In this document: positions 20,542 to 34,243 of the stretch, piece after piece
Layout: each line of letters begins with the position of its first letter
Numbering within the stretch: position 1 is the stretch's first letter
From: Erinaceus europaeus
Taxonomy: Eukaryota > Chordata > Mammalia > Eulipotyphla > Erinaceidae
Direction of reading: 5' to 3'
Length of the DNA: 64,000 bases
Assembly (NCBI RefSeq): GCF_950295315.1
Contig: NW_026647256.1
Coordinates: forward strand, 22,001-86,000
Notes under the pieces: generated by a model
What the model saw: the letters and a program-made list of their open reading frames with translations, nothing else
Told to the model about the DNA's origin: nothing
Databases searched by the model: none
Position numbers and translations under genes: made by a program

Positions 20542-23500
20542 GAGCCCTCTGTGATGTCCTAGCCCCTGGCAATCTGTGCTGGCCACACTGGCACTGGGCA
20601 GCCCAACTGCCCTGCCACTAGGTCAGGCAACAGCGCCCAGACGCCTGGGCCCTGGCACAGAGGGACGGAAGGATGGGAAGACAGTGCTGACCGACGAGGG
20701 ACCTCAGGGCTGGCAGCCAAGAGAAGACAGGTGGAGGTGCGCCCGGGATCCAGGGAGCCCAGGCCAGAGCTGCCTGTATGCCTGCCTGCCTTCCTGGATG
20801 TCTGTATGCTGCCTTTGTCCAGGTAGGTTTCTCAGGTCCCCTCCAATCCTGTCCTCTCCTGTCCTCACCATCCCCTCCCCTCTCCTCTCCTCCGCACTTT
20901 GCTTCTCTCCTTTGTCTGTCCTCTCTTCCAGGTGCCCTGCTCACCAGCTCCAGCACTTGTGATGGTTCTCCAGTGACAGCTGTTCGCAACCCCTTCCACC
21001 CCCTGCCTGCCCCAAATGTGACCCAGCTCACAGGGCCTCCGGCTCACCCCACCCAAACCCACACGCCCCAACACATTCCCTGGTTCAGCCCCTCTGCCCT
21101 ATTCAGCCAAACCGGCCCCTTTGCAACCTACCTATGCATCGTTGTTTCTCCTCACCATTCAAGGAGAGATCTCCTTTTGTACTTAGCTTGGTTGACTGGT
21201 GGATGGATGGATGGATGGATGGATGGATGGATGGATGGATGGATAGATGTATGGGTGGATGGATGGATGGATGGACAGGTCAATGGATCGGTTTTGTAGA
21301 GGCAGAGTACCATATAGGGGTACTGGAGACCGCTGGTGTCAGATCCTTAGTCAATATCAAATGTAAAACATTAATTCATCAATAACAAAAATGAATAAGC
21401 ACCTAAATAAATAAATAAATAAATAAATGAATAAAAATAAAAACTGGGTTAAAAAATACATGGCGTCTTTGCCTTTCTGCATATGGAATGCTGTGAGGAT
21501 CTTAACAAGGAAAGCATTGTCCTGAGTAGCCCATTTGAAGTCCTGGAATATTTCCTTTTCCTTTTTCTTTTTTTACTTTCCATTTTCTTGATTATTCACT
21601 GGAATAAATAGACAGCAATTGAGAGGGAAGGGAGGTAGAGAGAGTTTGAGACACAGAGAGAGACACCTGCAGCACTTCCGCACCACTTGTAAAGATTTCC
21701 CCTGGCAGGTGGGAACCAGGGTGTTGAAGCCCAGTCCTCCTGCATTGTAACATGAGTGCTTAGCTGGGTTTGGCACCACCTGGTACCCTTGATGGGACAC
21801 TATTTTTTTAGCAATGAAAAGAAATTCTCGGGGCAAGGTAATAAATAAATGAAGAAGTAAATAAAAGTGCATTTACATTAACTCAGTGGAAACACACAGG
21901 GACATATACGTCTCTGTTACCTGTATTACTTCTTCATGTATGGATTGATTGCCTCAAGGGGTTATTGCCACAGCTGAGTGCCTGTGCCACGAATAATCCA
22001 CAGCTCCTGCACTCCATTTGTTCCCCTTTCGCTGCCCTTGTTGCTTGGTCACTGTGGTGGTTATTGTTGTTGTTGTTGTTGTTGTTGTTGTTACTGACCT
22101 TGCATCTGACAGACACAAAAGGAGAGAGCAGAGGAAATACAGGGTGGGAGAGAAAGATAGAGCTCCTAAAGACCTGCTTCACCCCCTGTAAAGCGACTCC
22201 CCTGCAGGTGGCGGTCTGGGGGCCAGACCCCAAATCCTTCCACCTGTCCCCTCTATTCGTAGGCGCCACAAGCCCTTAACCCTCTGACATACCGCCAAAC
22301 CTTCCTGGATTTACTTTTGAAGGCAGTATCACCTGCCTCTTTTTGAATCCTCATTATCCTGACGGTCAGTCCTGGAGACAGTGTCATGACACGACACACG
22401 GAGATCTCTGTTATCAGAGAGGACCTGGAACAGCTGCTGGGGTTCTAGTGCCAGGGCAGGAGCAACTCCCCATCCACCCTCCACGGAGTCCACCTGCCTG
22501 CATTTTGGTCCTTTTCCCTCCAAAAAAGATTTTTCCCTTTTTTCACTTTGAAAAAGGCAGCAGACAGGTTACCCAGGCAGGGGAAAAAAAATAAAAAGCC
22601 TTTTTTTTTTTTTTTTTTTTTTTACCGAAGTGAATGACCATCTTCTGGGAAGTATAGGTTTTGAACCTGAAAACTCTGTCTGTCTGTCTCTTAGTCCACA
22701 GAAAGAGCCACTAGCCCAGCCAGGTCTCACACGCAGATGGGGTGTTTTTGCCAGTCAAAGGTCTGCACAGCGCACTAGGGATTGGGCGACCTGAGACCCA
22801 AATGTTACATTGTAGATGGACTGTTTGCAGTTCTTGCTCCCCAGGACATTGGACTGTCTCAACTCCCTCCCCTACAGCATGAAAAAAAGACTCTTGACAA
22901 CCTTGGAGCAAATGGAGTGGGGGTGAGGGGAGCTGTTTGCATGTCTGCGCTGCTCATGCCCAGGTGTCTGTGGGGGTGCGTGGCAGAGGCTGTAAGGGGG
23001 CTAGGGGGCAGAAGGAGACTGTTTGAGAGGCAGGCTGCAGGCAGGGGAGCCCAGGAGTGTGTGCAGGGCTGTGTGTGTGGGTGTGGTGGCAGGGGGTTAG
23101 GGCAGGTACCCCTGCTGGATGGTGAGATGGCAGCTGGGCTGTCCCTGGGCCCTCAGGGCTAGAGGGCAGAAGCAGGGTGGCAGTAAAGTAGCTCAGGGAG
23201 GCACACAGTAGATGTTAGTTGGGGAGCTGGGGGACAGAGGGCAAGGTGAAAGGGGGCATCTTTGAGGAGGGCTCTGGACTAGAGAGTGGGGGCAGCTGGA
23301 GGCATGGAAGGTCCCAGGAATCAGGGATTGACAGGAACAGATTCCTGCACCCACCCACTGGATAGAAGCTGCAGCAGCCAGAGCAGCAGCCCTGGCTTGC
23401 CTAGGCCAAGGGCCCTGAGTGAGTCCTTCTGAGGATGAGGAAGAGGAGGAGGGGGTGGAGGAGGTGGAGGAGTAGGAGGAGGAGGAGGAGGAGGAGGAAG

Positions 23501-23966
23501 AGGAGGAGGAAGAAGAAGAGGAGGAGGAGGAGGAGGAGGAGGAGGAGGAGGGGCAGGAGGGCAGCTGTCAGTAGGCAACGGGATTAATAGAGGCCTCCAT
23601 TACGGAGGCATGTGTTCAGGCAGGCACCCACCAACCCTCAGGGGCAGCTCAGGGCACCCAGGGACTTGGTGTGGGTATCTCTGGGGCGGGGACTGTCAGT
23701 CAGTCAGCAAGACTGTGTGTCAGTGCACATGGTGGGACAGGGGCCTGGCGGACCTTGGTCCCCCGCCCTGGACTGTCAGATGCCAGCCCCATGCCCAGAC
23801 ACACACCAATCTGCCCATAGCCCCTTGGCCCGGCCGACCAGCACCTGCTTTGGCCTGGGGCTCTGGCTCTGGTGGCTGGCCACCACCCCTCAGGTCAAGT
23901 TCAGCGTGGGGGTCATGGCTGCTGGTCAACTGGATGGGCGGGGTCCCCGTGGCCTAGCAACCACAG
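20542..23966. repeat. Monomer unit 7 (3425 bp, extra AAAT)
   Basis: SINE 1 21573-21788, SINE 2 21951-22305, SINE 3 22601-22704, GGA tract 23431-23553. GGAT 11, T 23. Profile G/C/A/G plus one extra AAAT copy. It matches unit 12 at every marker compared and in length. Confidence 0.97.
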
Positions 23967-26900
23967 GAGCCCTCTGTGATGTCCTAGCCCCTGGCAATCT
24001 GTGCTGGCCACACTGGCACTGGGCAGCCCAACTGCCCTGCCACTAGGTCAGGCAACAGCGCCCAGACGCCTGGGCCCTGGCACAGAGGGACGGAAGGATG
24101 GGAAGACAGTGCTGACCGACGAGGGACCTCAGGGCTGGCAGCCAAGAGAAGACAGGTGGAGGTGCGCCCGGGATCCATGGAGCCCAGGCCAGAGCTGCCT
24201 GTATGCCTGCCTGCCTTCCTGGATGTCTGTATGCTGCCTTTGTCCAGGTAGGTTTCTCAGGTCCCCTCCAATCCTGTCCTCTCCTGTCCTCACCATCCCC
24301 TCCCCTCTCCTCTCCTCCGCACTTTGCTTCTCTCCTTTGTCTGTCCTCTCTTCCAGGTGCCCTGCTCACCAGCTCCAGCACTTGTGATGGTTCTCCAGTG
24401 ACAGCTGTTCGCAACCCCTTCCACCCCCTGCCTGCCCCAAATGTGACCCAGCTCACAGGGCCTCCGGCTCACCCCACCCAAACCCACACGCCCCAACACA
24501 TTCCCTGGTTCAGCCCCTCTGCCCTATTCAGCCAAACCGGCCCCTTTGCAACCTACCTATGCATCGTTGTTTCTCCTCACCATTCAAGGAGAGATCTCCT
24601 TTTGTACTTAGCTTGGTTGACTGGTGGATGGATGGATGGATGGATGGATGGATGGATGGATGGATGGATGGATGGATAGATGTATGGGTGGATGGATGGA
24701 TGGATGGACAGGTCAATGGATCGGTTTTGTAGAGGCAGAGTACCATATAGGGGTACTGGAGACCGCTGGTGTCAGATCCTTAGTCAATATCAAATGTAAA
24801 ACATTAATTCATCAATAACAAAAATGAATAAGCACCTAAATAAATAAATAAATAAATGAATAAAAATAAAAACTGGGTTAAAAAATACATGGCGTCTTTG
24901 CCTTTCTGCATATGGAATGCTGTGAGGATCTTAACAAGGAAAGCATTGTCCTGAGTAGCCCATTTGAAGTCGTGGAATATTTCCTTTTCCTTTTTCTTTT
25001 TTTACTTTCCATTTTCTTGATTATTCACTGGAATAAATAGACAGCAATTGAGAGGGAAGGGAGGTAGAGAGAGTTTGAGACACAGAGAGAGACACCTGCA
25101 GCACTTCCGCACCACTTGTAAAGATTTCCCCTGGCAGGTGGGAACCAGGGTGTTGAAGCCCAGTCCTCCTGCATTGTAACATGAGTGCTTAGCTGGGTTT
25201 GGCACCACCTGGTACCCTTGATGGGACACTATTTTTTTAGCAATGAAAAGAAATTCTCGGGGCAAGGTAATAAATAAATGAAGAAGTAAATAAAAGTGCA
25301 TTTACATTAACTCAGTGGAAACACACAGGGACATATACGTCTCTGTTACCTGTATTACTTCTTCATGTATGGATTGATTGCCTCAAGGGGTTATTGCCAC
25401 AGCTGAGTGCCTGTGCCACGAATAATCCACAGCTCCTGCACTCCATTTGTTCCCCTTTCGCTGCCCTTGTTGCTTGGTCACTGTGGTGGTTATTGTTGTT
25501 GTTGTTGTTGTTGTTGTTGTTACTGACCTTGCATCTGACAGACACAAAAGGAGAGAGCAGAGGAAATACAGGGTGGGAGAGAAAGATAGAGCTCCTAAAG
25601 ACCTGCTTCACCCCCTGTAAAGCGACTCCCCTGCAGGTGGCGGTCTGGGGGCCAGACCCCAAATCCTTCCACCTGTCCCCTCTATTCGTAGGCGCCACAA
25701 GCCCTTAACCCTCTGACATACCGCCAAACCTTCCTGGATTTACTTTTGAAGGCAGTATCACCTGCCTCTTTTTGAATCCTCATTATCCTGACGGTCAGTC
25801 CTGGAGACAGTGTCATGACACGACACACGGAGATCTCTGTTATCAGAGAGGACCTGGAACAGCTGCTGGGCTTCTAGTGCCAGGGCAGGAGCAACTCCCC
25901 ATCCACCCTCCACGGAGTCCACCTGCCTGCATTTTGGTCCTTTTCCCTCCAAAAAAGATTTTTCCCTTTTTTCACTTTGAAAAAGGCAGCAGACAGGTTA
26001 CCCAGGCAGGGGAAAAAAAATAAAAAGCCTTTTTTTTTTTTTTTTTTTTTACCGAAGTGAATGACCATCTTCTGGGAAGTATAGGTTTTGAACCTGAAAA
26101 CTCTGTCTGTCTGTCTCTTAGTCCACAGAAAGAGCCACTAGCCCAGCCAGGTCTCACACGCAGATGGGGTGTTTTTGCCAGTCAAAGGTCTGCACAGCGC
26201 ACTAGGGATTGGGCGACCTGAGACCCAAATGTTACATTGTAGATGGACTGTTTGCAGTTCTTGCTCCCCAGGACATTGGACTGTCTCAACTCCCTCCCCT
26301 ACAGCATGAAAAAAAGACTCTTGACAACCTTGGAGCAAATGGAGTGGGGGTGAGGGGAGCTGTTTGCATGTCTGCGCTGCTCATGCCCAGGTGTCTGTGG
26401 GGGTGCGTGGCAGAGGCTGTAAGGGGGCTAGGGGGCAGAAGGAGACTGTTTGAGAGGCAGGCTGCAGGCAGGGGAGCCCAGGAGTGTGTGCAGGGCTGTG
26501 TGTGTGGGTGTGGTGGCAGGGGGTTAGGGCAGGTACCCCTGCTGGATGGTGAGATGGCAGCTGGGCTGTCCCTGGGCCCTCAGGGCTAGAGGGCAGAAGC
26601 AGGGTGGCAGTAAAGTAGCTCAGGGAGGCACACAGTAGATGTTAGTTGGGGAGCTGGGGGACAGAGGGCAAGGTGAAAGGGGGCATCTTTGAGGAGGGCT
26701 CTGGACTAGAGAGTGGGGGCAGCTGGAGGCATGGAAGGTCCCAGGAATCAGGGATTGACAGGAACAGATTCCTGCACCCACCCACTGGATAGAAGCTGCA
26801 GCAGCCAGAGCAGCAGCCCTGGCTTGCCTAGGCCAAGGGCCCTGAGTGAGTCCTTCTGAGGATGAGGAAGAGGAGGAGGGGGTGGAGGAGGTGGAGGAGT

Positions 26901-27393
26901 AGGAGGAGGAGGAGGAGGAGGAGGAAGAGGAGGAGGAAGAAGAAGAGGAGGAGGAGGAGGAGGAGGAGGAGGAGGAGGGGCAGGAGGGCAGCTGTCAGTA
27001 GGCAACGGGATTAATAGAGGCCTCCATTACGGAGGCATGTGTTCAGGCAGGCACCCACCAACCCTCAGGGGCAGCTCAGGGCACCCAGGGACTTGGTGTG
27101 GGTATCTCTGGGGCGGGGACTGTCAGTCAGTCAGCAAGACTGTGTGTCAGTGCACATGGTGGGACAGGGGCCTGGCGGACCTTGGTCCCCCGCCCTGGAC
27201 TGTCAGATGCCAGCCCCATGCCCAGACACACACCAATCTGCCCATAGCCCCTTGGCCCGGCCGACCAGCACCTGCTTTGGCCTGGGGCTCTGGCTCTGGT
27301 GGCTGGCCACCACCCCTCAGGTCAAGTTCAGCGTGGGGGTCATGGCTGCTGGTCAACTGGATGGGCGGGGTCCCCGTGGCCTAGCAACCACAG
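23967..27393. repeat. Monomer unit 8 (3427 bp)
   Basis: SINE 1 25002-25217, SINE 2 25380-25734, SINE 3 26030-26131, GGA tract 26858-26980. GGAT 13, T 21. Profile T/G/A/C. It has the same profile and length as unit 9. Confidence 0.97.
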
Positions 27394-30300
27394 GAGCCCT
27401 CTGTGATGTCCTAGCCCCTGGCAATCTGTGCTGGCCACACTGGCACTGGGCAGCCCAACTGCCCTGCCACTAGGTCAGGCAACAGCGCCCAGACGCCTGG
27501 GCCCTGGCACAGAGGGACGGAAGGATGGGAAGACAGTGCTGACCGACGAGGGACCTCAGGGCTGGCAGCCAAGAGAAGACAGGTGGAGGTGCGCCCGGGA
27601 TCCATGGAGCCCAGGCCAGAGCTGCCTGTATGCCTGCCTGCCTTCCTGGATGTCTGTATGCTGCCTTTGTCCAGGTAGGTTTCTCAGGTCCCCTCCAATC
27701 CTGTCCTCTCCTGTCCTCACCATCCCCTCCCCTCTCCTCTCCTCCGCACTTTGCTTCTCTCCTTTGTCTGTCCTCTCTTCCAGGTGCCCTGCTCACCAGC
27801 TCCAGCACTTGTGATGGTTCTCCAGTGACAGCTGTTCGCAACCCCTTCCACCCCCTGCCTGCCCCAAATGTGACCCAGCTCACAGGGCCTCCGGCTCACC
27901 CCACCCAAACCCACACGCCCCAACACATTCCCTGGTTCAGCCCCTCTGCCCTATTCAGCCAAACCGGCCCCTTTGCAACCTACCTATGCATCGTTGTTTC
28001 TCCTCACCATTCAAGGAGAGATCTCCTTTTGTACTTAGCTTGGTTGACTGGTGGATGGATGGATGGATGGATGGATGGATGGATGGATGGATGGATGGAT
28101 GGATAGATGTATGGGTGGATGGATGGATGGATGGACAGGTCAATGGATCGGTTTTGTAGAGGCAGAGTACCATATAGGGGTACTGGAGACCGCTGGTGTC
28201 AGATCCTTAGTCAATATCAAATGTAAAACATTAATTCATCAATAACAAAAATGAATAAGCACCTAAATAAATAAATAAATAAATGAATAAAAATAAAAAC
28301 TGGGTTAAAAAATACATGGCGTCTTTGCCTTTCTGCATATGGAATGCTGTGAGGATCTTAACAAGGAAAGCATTGTCCTGAGTAGCCCATTTGAAGTCGT
28401 GGAATATTTCCTTTTCCTTTTTCTTTTTTTACTTTCCATTTTCTTGATTATTCACTGGAATAAATAGACAGCAATTGAGAGGGAAGGGAGGTAGAGAGAG
28501 TTTGAGACACAGAGAGAGACACCTGCAGCACTTCCGCACCACTTGTAAAGATTTCCCCTGGCAGGTGGGAACCAGGGTGTTGAAGCCCAGTCCTCCTGCA
28601 TTGTAACATGAGTGCTTAGCTGGGTTTGGCACCACCTGGTACCCTTGATGGGACACTATTTTTTTAGCAATGAAAAGAAATTCTCGGGGCAAGGTAATAA
28701 ATAAATGAAGAAGTAAATAAAAGTGCATTTACATTAACTCAGTGGAAACACACAGGGACATATACGTCTCTGTTACCTGTATTACTTCTTCATGTATGGA
28801 TTGATTGCCTCAAGGGGTTATTGCCACAGCTGAGTGCCTGTGCCACGAATAATCCACAGCTCCTGCACTCCATTTGTTCCCCTTTCGCTGCCCTTGTTGC
28901 TTGGTCACTGTGGTGGTTATTGTTGTTGTTGTTGTTGTTGTTGTTGTTACTGACCTTGCATCTGACAGACACAAAAGGAGAGAGCAGAGGAAATACAGGG
29001 TGGGAGAGAAAGATAGAGCTCCTAAAGACCTGCTTCACCCCCTGTAAAGCGACTCCCCTGCAGGTGGCGGTCTGGGGGCCAGACCCCAAATCCTTCCACC
29101 TGTCCCCTCTATTCGTAGGCGCCACAAGCCCTTAACCCTCTGACATACCGCCAAACCTTCCTGGATTTACTTTTGAAGGCAGTATCACCTGCCTCTTTTT
29201 GAATCCTCATTATCCTGACGGTCAGTCCTGGAGACAGTGTCATGACACGACACACGGAGATCTCTGTTATCAGAGAGGACCTGGAACAGCTGCTGGGCTT
29301 CTAGTGCCAGGGCAGGAGCAACTCCCCATCCACCCTCCACGGAGTCCACCTGCCTGCATTTTGGTCCTTTTCCCTCCAAAAAAGATTTTTCCCTTTTTTC
29401 ACTTTGAAAAAGGCAGCAGACAGGTTACCCAGGCAGGGGAAAAAAAATAAAAAGCCTTTTTTTTTTTTTTTTTTTTTACCGAAGTGAATGACCATCTTCT
29501 GGGAAGTATAGGTTTTGAACCTGAAAACTCTGTCTGTCTGTCTCTTAGTCCACAGAAAGAGCCACTAGCCCAGCCAGGTCTCACACGCAGATGGGGTGTT
29601 TTTGCCAGTCAAAGGTCTGCACAGCGCACTAGGGATTGGGCGACCTGAGACCCAAATGTTACATTGTAGATGGACTGTTTGCAGTTCTTGCTCCCCAGGA
29701 CATTGGACTGTCTCAACTCCCTCCCCTACAGCATGAAAAAAAGACTCTTGACAACCTTGGAGCAAATGGAGTGGGGGTGAGGGGAGCTGTTTGCATGTCT
29801 GCGCTGCTCATGCCCAGGTGTCTGTGGGGGTGCGTGGCAGAGGCTGTAAGGGGGCTAGGGGGCAGAAGGAGACTGTTTGAGAGGCAGGCTGCAGGCAGGG
29901 GAGCCCAGGAGTGTGTGCAGGGCTGTGTGTGTGGGTGTGGTGGCAGGGGGTTAGGGCAGGTACCCCTGCTGGATGGTGAGATGGCAGCTGGGCTGTCCCT
30001 GGGCCCTCAGGGCTAGAGGGCAGAAGCAGGGTGGCAGTAAAGTAGCTCAGGGAGGCACACAGTAGATGTTAGTTGGGGAGCTGGGGGACAGAGGGCAAGG
30101 TGAAAGGGGGCATCTTTGAGGAGGGCTCTGGACTAGAGAGTGGGGGCAGCTGGAGGCATGGAAGGTCCCAGGAATCAGGGATTGACAGGAACAGATTCCT
30201 GCACCCACCCACTGGATAGAAGCTGCAGCAGCCAGAGCAGCAGCCCTGGCTTGCCTAGGCCAAGGGCCCTGAGTGAGTCCTTCTGAGGATGAGGAAGAGG

Positions 30301-30820
30301 AGGAGGGGGTGGAGGAGGTGGAGGAGTAGGAGGAGGAGGAGGAGGAGGAGGAAGAGGAGGAGGAAGAAGAAGAGGAGGAGGAGGAGGAGGAGGAGGAGGA
30401 GGAGGGGCAGGAGGGCAGCTGTCAGTAGGCAACGGGATTAATAGAGGCCTCCATTACGGAGGCATGTGTTCAGGCAGGCACCCACCAACCCTCAGGGGCA
30501 GCTCAGGGCACCCAGGGACTTGGTGTGGGTATCTCTGGGGCGGGGACTGTCAGTCAGTCAGCAAGACTGTGTGTCAGTGCACATGGTGGGACAGGGGCCT
30601 GGCGGACCTTGGTCCCCCGCCCTGGACTGTCAGATGCCAGCCCCATGCCCAGACACACACCAATCTGCCCATAGCCCCTTGGCCCGGCCGACCAGCACCT
30701 GCTTTGGCCTGGGGCTCTGGCTCTGGTGGCTGGCCACCACCCCTCAGGTCAAGTTCAGCGTGGGGGTCATGGCTGCTGGTCAACTGGATGGGCGGGGTCC
30801 CCGTGGCCTAGCAACCACAG
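27394..30820. repeat. Monomer unit 9 (3427 bp)
   Basis: SINE 1 28429-28644, SINE 2 28807-29161, SINE 3 29457-29558, GGA tract 30285-30407. GGAT 13, T 21. Profile T/G/A/C. Apparent recent tandem duplicate of unit 8. Confidence 0.97.
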
Positions 30821-33800
30821 GAGCCCTCTGTGATGTCCTAGCCCCTGGCAATCTGTGCTGGCCACACTGGCACTGGGCAGCCCAACTGCCCTGCCACTAG
30901 GTCAGGCAACAGCGCCCAGACGCCTGGGCCCTGGCACAGAGGGACGGAAGGATGGGAAGACAGTGCTGACCGACGAGGGACCTCAGGGCTGGCAGCCAAG
31001 AGAAGACAGGTGGAGGTGCGCCCGGGATCCAGGGAGCCCAGGCCAGAGCTGCCTGTATGCCTGCCTGCCTTCCTGGATGTCTGTATGCTGCCTTTGTCCA
31101 GGTAGGTTTCTCAGGTCCCCTCCAATCCTGTCCTCTCCTGTCCTCACCATCCCCTCCCCTCTCCTCTCCTCCGCACTTTGCTTCTCTCCTTTGTCTGTCC
31201 TCTCTTCCAGGTGCCCTGCTCACCAGCTCCAGCACTTGTGATGGTTCTCCAGTGACAGCTGTTCGCAACCCCTTCCACCCCCTGCCTGCCCCAAATGTGA
31301 CCCAGCTCACAGGGCCTCCGGCTCACCCCACCCAAACCCACACGCCCCAACACATTCCCTGGTTCAGCCCCTCTGCCCTATTCAGCCAAACCGGCCCCTT
31401 TGCAACCTACCTATGCATCGTTGTTTCTCCTCACCATTCAAGGAGAGATCTCCTTTTGTACTTAGCTTGGTTGACTGGTGGATGGATGGATGGATGGATG
31501 GATGGATGGATGGATGGATGGATAGATGTATGGGTGGATGGATGGATGGATGGACAGGTCAATGGATCGGTTTTGTAGAGGCAGAGTACCATATAGGGGT
31601 ACTGGAGACCGCTGGTGTCAGATCCTTAGTCAATATCAAATGTAAAACATTAATTCATCAATAACAAAAATGAATAAGCACCTAAATAAATAAATAAATA
31701 AATGAATAAAAATAAAAACTGGGTTAAAAAATACATGGCGTCTTTGCCTTTCTGCATATGGAATGCTGTGAGGATCTTAACAAGGAAAGCATTGTCCTGA
31801 GTAGCCCATTTGAAGTCGTGGAATATTTCCTTTTCCTTTTTCTTTTTTTACTTTCCATTTTCTTGATTATTCACTGGAATAAATAGACAGCAATTGAGAG
31901 GGAAGGGAGGTAGAGAGAGTTTGAGACACAGAGAGAGACACCTGCAGCACTTCCGCACCACTTGTAAAGATTTCCCCTGGCAGGTGGGAACCAGGGTGTT
32001 GAAGCCCAGTCCTCCTGCATTGTAACATGAGTGCTTAGCTGGGTTTGGCACCACCTGGTACCCTTGATGGGACACTATTTTTTTAGCAATGAAAAGAAAT
32101 TCTCGGGGCAAGGTAATAAATAAATGAAGAAGTAAATAAAAGTGCATTTACATTAACTCAGTGGAAACACACAGGGACATATACGTCTCTGTTACCTGTA
32201 TTACTTCTTCATGTATGGATTGATTGCCTCAAGGGGTTATTGCCACAGCTGAGTGCCTGTGCCACGAATAATCCACAGCTCCTGCACTCCATTTGTTCCC
32301 CTTTCGCTGCCCTTGTTGCTTGGTCACTGTGGTGGTTATTGTTGTTGTTGTTGTTGTTGTTGTTGTTACTGACCTTGCATCTGACAGACACAAAAGGAGA
32401 GAGCAGAGGAAATACAGGGTGGGAGAGAAAGATAGAGCTCCTAAAGACCTGCTTCACCCCCTGTAAAGCGACTCCCCTGCAGGTGGCGGTCTGGGGGCCA
32501 GACCCCAAATCCTTCCACCTGTCCCCTCTATTCGTAGGCGCCACAAGCCCTTAACCCTCTGACATACCGCCAAACCTTCCTGGATTTACTTTTGAAGGCA
32601 GTATCACCTGCCTCTTTTTGAATCCTCATTATCCTGACGGTCAGTCCTGGAGACAGTGTCATGACACGACACACGGAGATCTCTGTTATCAGAGAGGACC
32701 TGGAACAGCTGCTGGGCTTCTAGTGCCAGGGCAGGAGCAACTCCCCATCCACCCTCCACGGAGTCCACCTGCCTGCATTTTGGTCCTTTTCCCTCCAAAA
32801 AAGATTTTTCCCTTTTTTCACTTTGAAAAAGGCAGCAGACAGGTTACCCAGGCAGGGGAAAAAAAATAAAAAGCCTTTTTTTTTTTTTTTTTTTTTTTTT
32901 ACCGAAGTGAATGACCATCTTCTGGGAAGTATAGGTTTTGAACCTGAAAACTCTGTCTGTCTGTCTCTTAGTCCACAGAAAGAGCCACTAGCCCAGCCAG
33001 GTCTCACACGCAGATGGGGTGTTTTTGCCAGTCAAAGGTCTGCACAGCGCACTAGGGATTGGGCGACCTGAGACCCAAATGTTACATTGTAGATGGACTG
33101 TTTGCAGTTCTTGCTCCCCAGGACATTGGACTGTCTCAACTCCCTCCCCTACAGCATGAAAAAAAGACTCTTGACAACCTTGGAGCAAATGGAGTGGGGG
33201 TGAGGGGAGCTGTTTGCATGTCTGCGCTGCTCATGCCCAGGTGTCTGTGGGGGTGCGTGGCAGAGGCTGTAAGGGGGCTAGGGGGCAGAAGGAGACTGTT
33301 TGAGAGGCAGGCTGCAGGCAGGGGAGCCCAGGAGTGTGTGCAGGGCTGTGTGTGTGGGTGTGGTGGCAGGGGGTTAGGGCAGGTACCCCTGCTGGATGGT
33401 GAGATGGCAGCTGGGCTGTCCCTGGGCCCTCAGGGCTAGAGGGCAGAAGCAGGGTGGCAGTAAAGTAGCTCAGGGAGGCACACAGTAGATGTTAGTTGGG
33501 GAGCTGGGGGACAGAGGGCAAGGTGAAAGGGGGCATCTTTGAGGAGGGCTCTGGACTAGAGAGTGGGGGCAGCTGGAGGCATGGAAGGTCCCAGGAATCA
33601 GGGATTGACAGGAACAGATTCCTGCACCCACCCACTGGATAGAAGCTGCAGCAGCCAGAGCAGCAGCCCTGGCTTGCCTAGGCCAAGGGCCCTGAGTGAG
33701 TCCTTCTGAGGATGAGGAAGAGGAGGAGGGGGTGGAGGAGGTGGAGGAGTAGGAGGAGGAGGAGGAGGAGGAGGAAGAGGAGGAGGAAGAAGAAGAGGAG

Positions 33801-34243
33801 GAGGAGGAGGAGGAGGAGGAGGAGGAGGGGCAGGAGGGCAGCTGTCAGTAGGCAACGGGATTAATAGAGGCCTCCATTACGGAGGCATGTGTTCAGGCAG
33901 GCACCCACCAACCCTCAGGGGCAGCTCAGGGCACCCAGGGACTTGGTGTGGGTATCTCTGGGGCGGGGACTGTCAGTCAGTCAGCAAGACTGTGTGTCAG
34001 TGCACATGGTGGGACAGGGGCCTGGCGGACCTTGGTCCCCCGCCCTGGACTGTCAGATGCCAGCCCCATGCCCAGACACACACCAATCTGCCCATAGCCC
34101 CTTGGCCCGGCCGACCAGCACCTGCTTTGGCCTGGGGCTCTGGCTCTGGTGGCTGGCCACCACCCCTCAGGTCAAGTTCAGCGTGGGGGTCATGGCTGCT
34201 GGTCAACTGGATGGGCGGGGTCCCCGTGGCCTAGCAACCACAG
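30821..34243. repeat. Monomer unit 10 (3423 bp)
   Basis: SINE 1 31848-32063, SINE 2 32226-32580, SINE 3 32876-32981, GGA tract 33708-33830. GGAT 11, T 25. Profile G/G/A/C, the same as unit 6 in all markers. Confidence 0.97.
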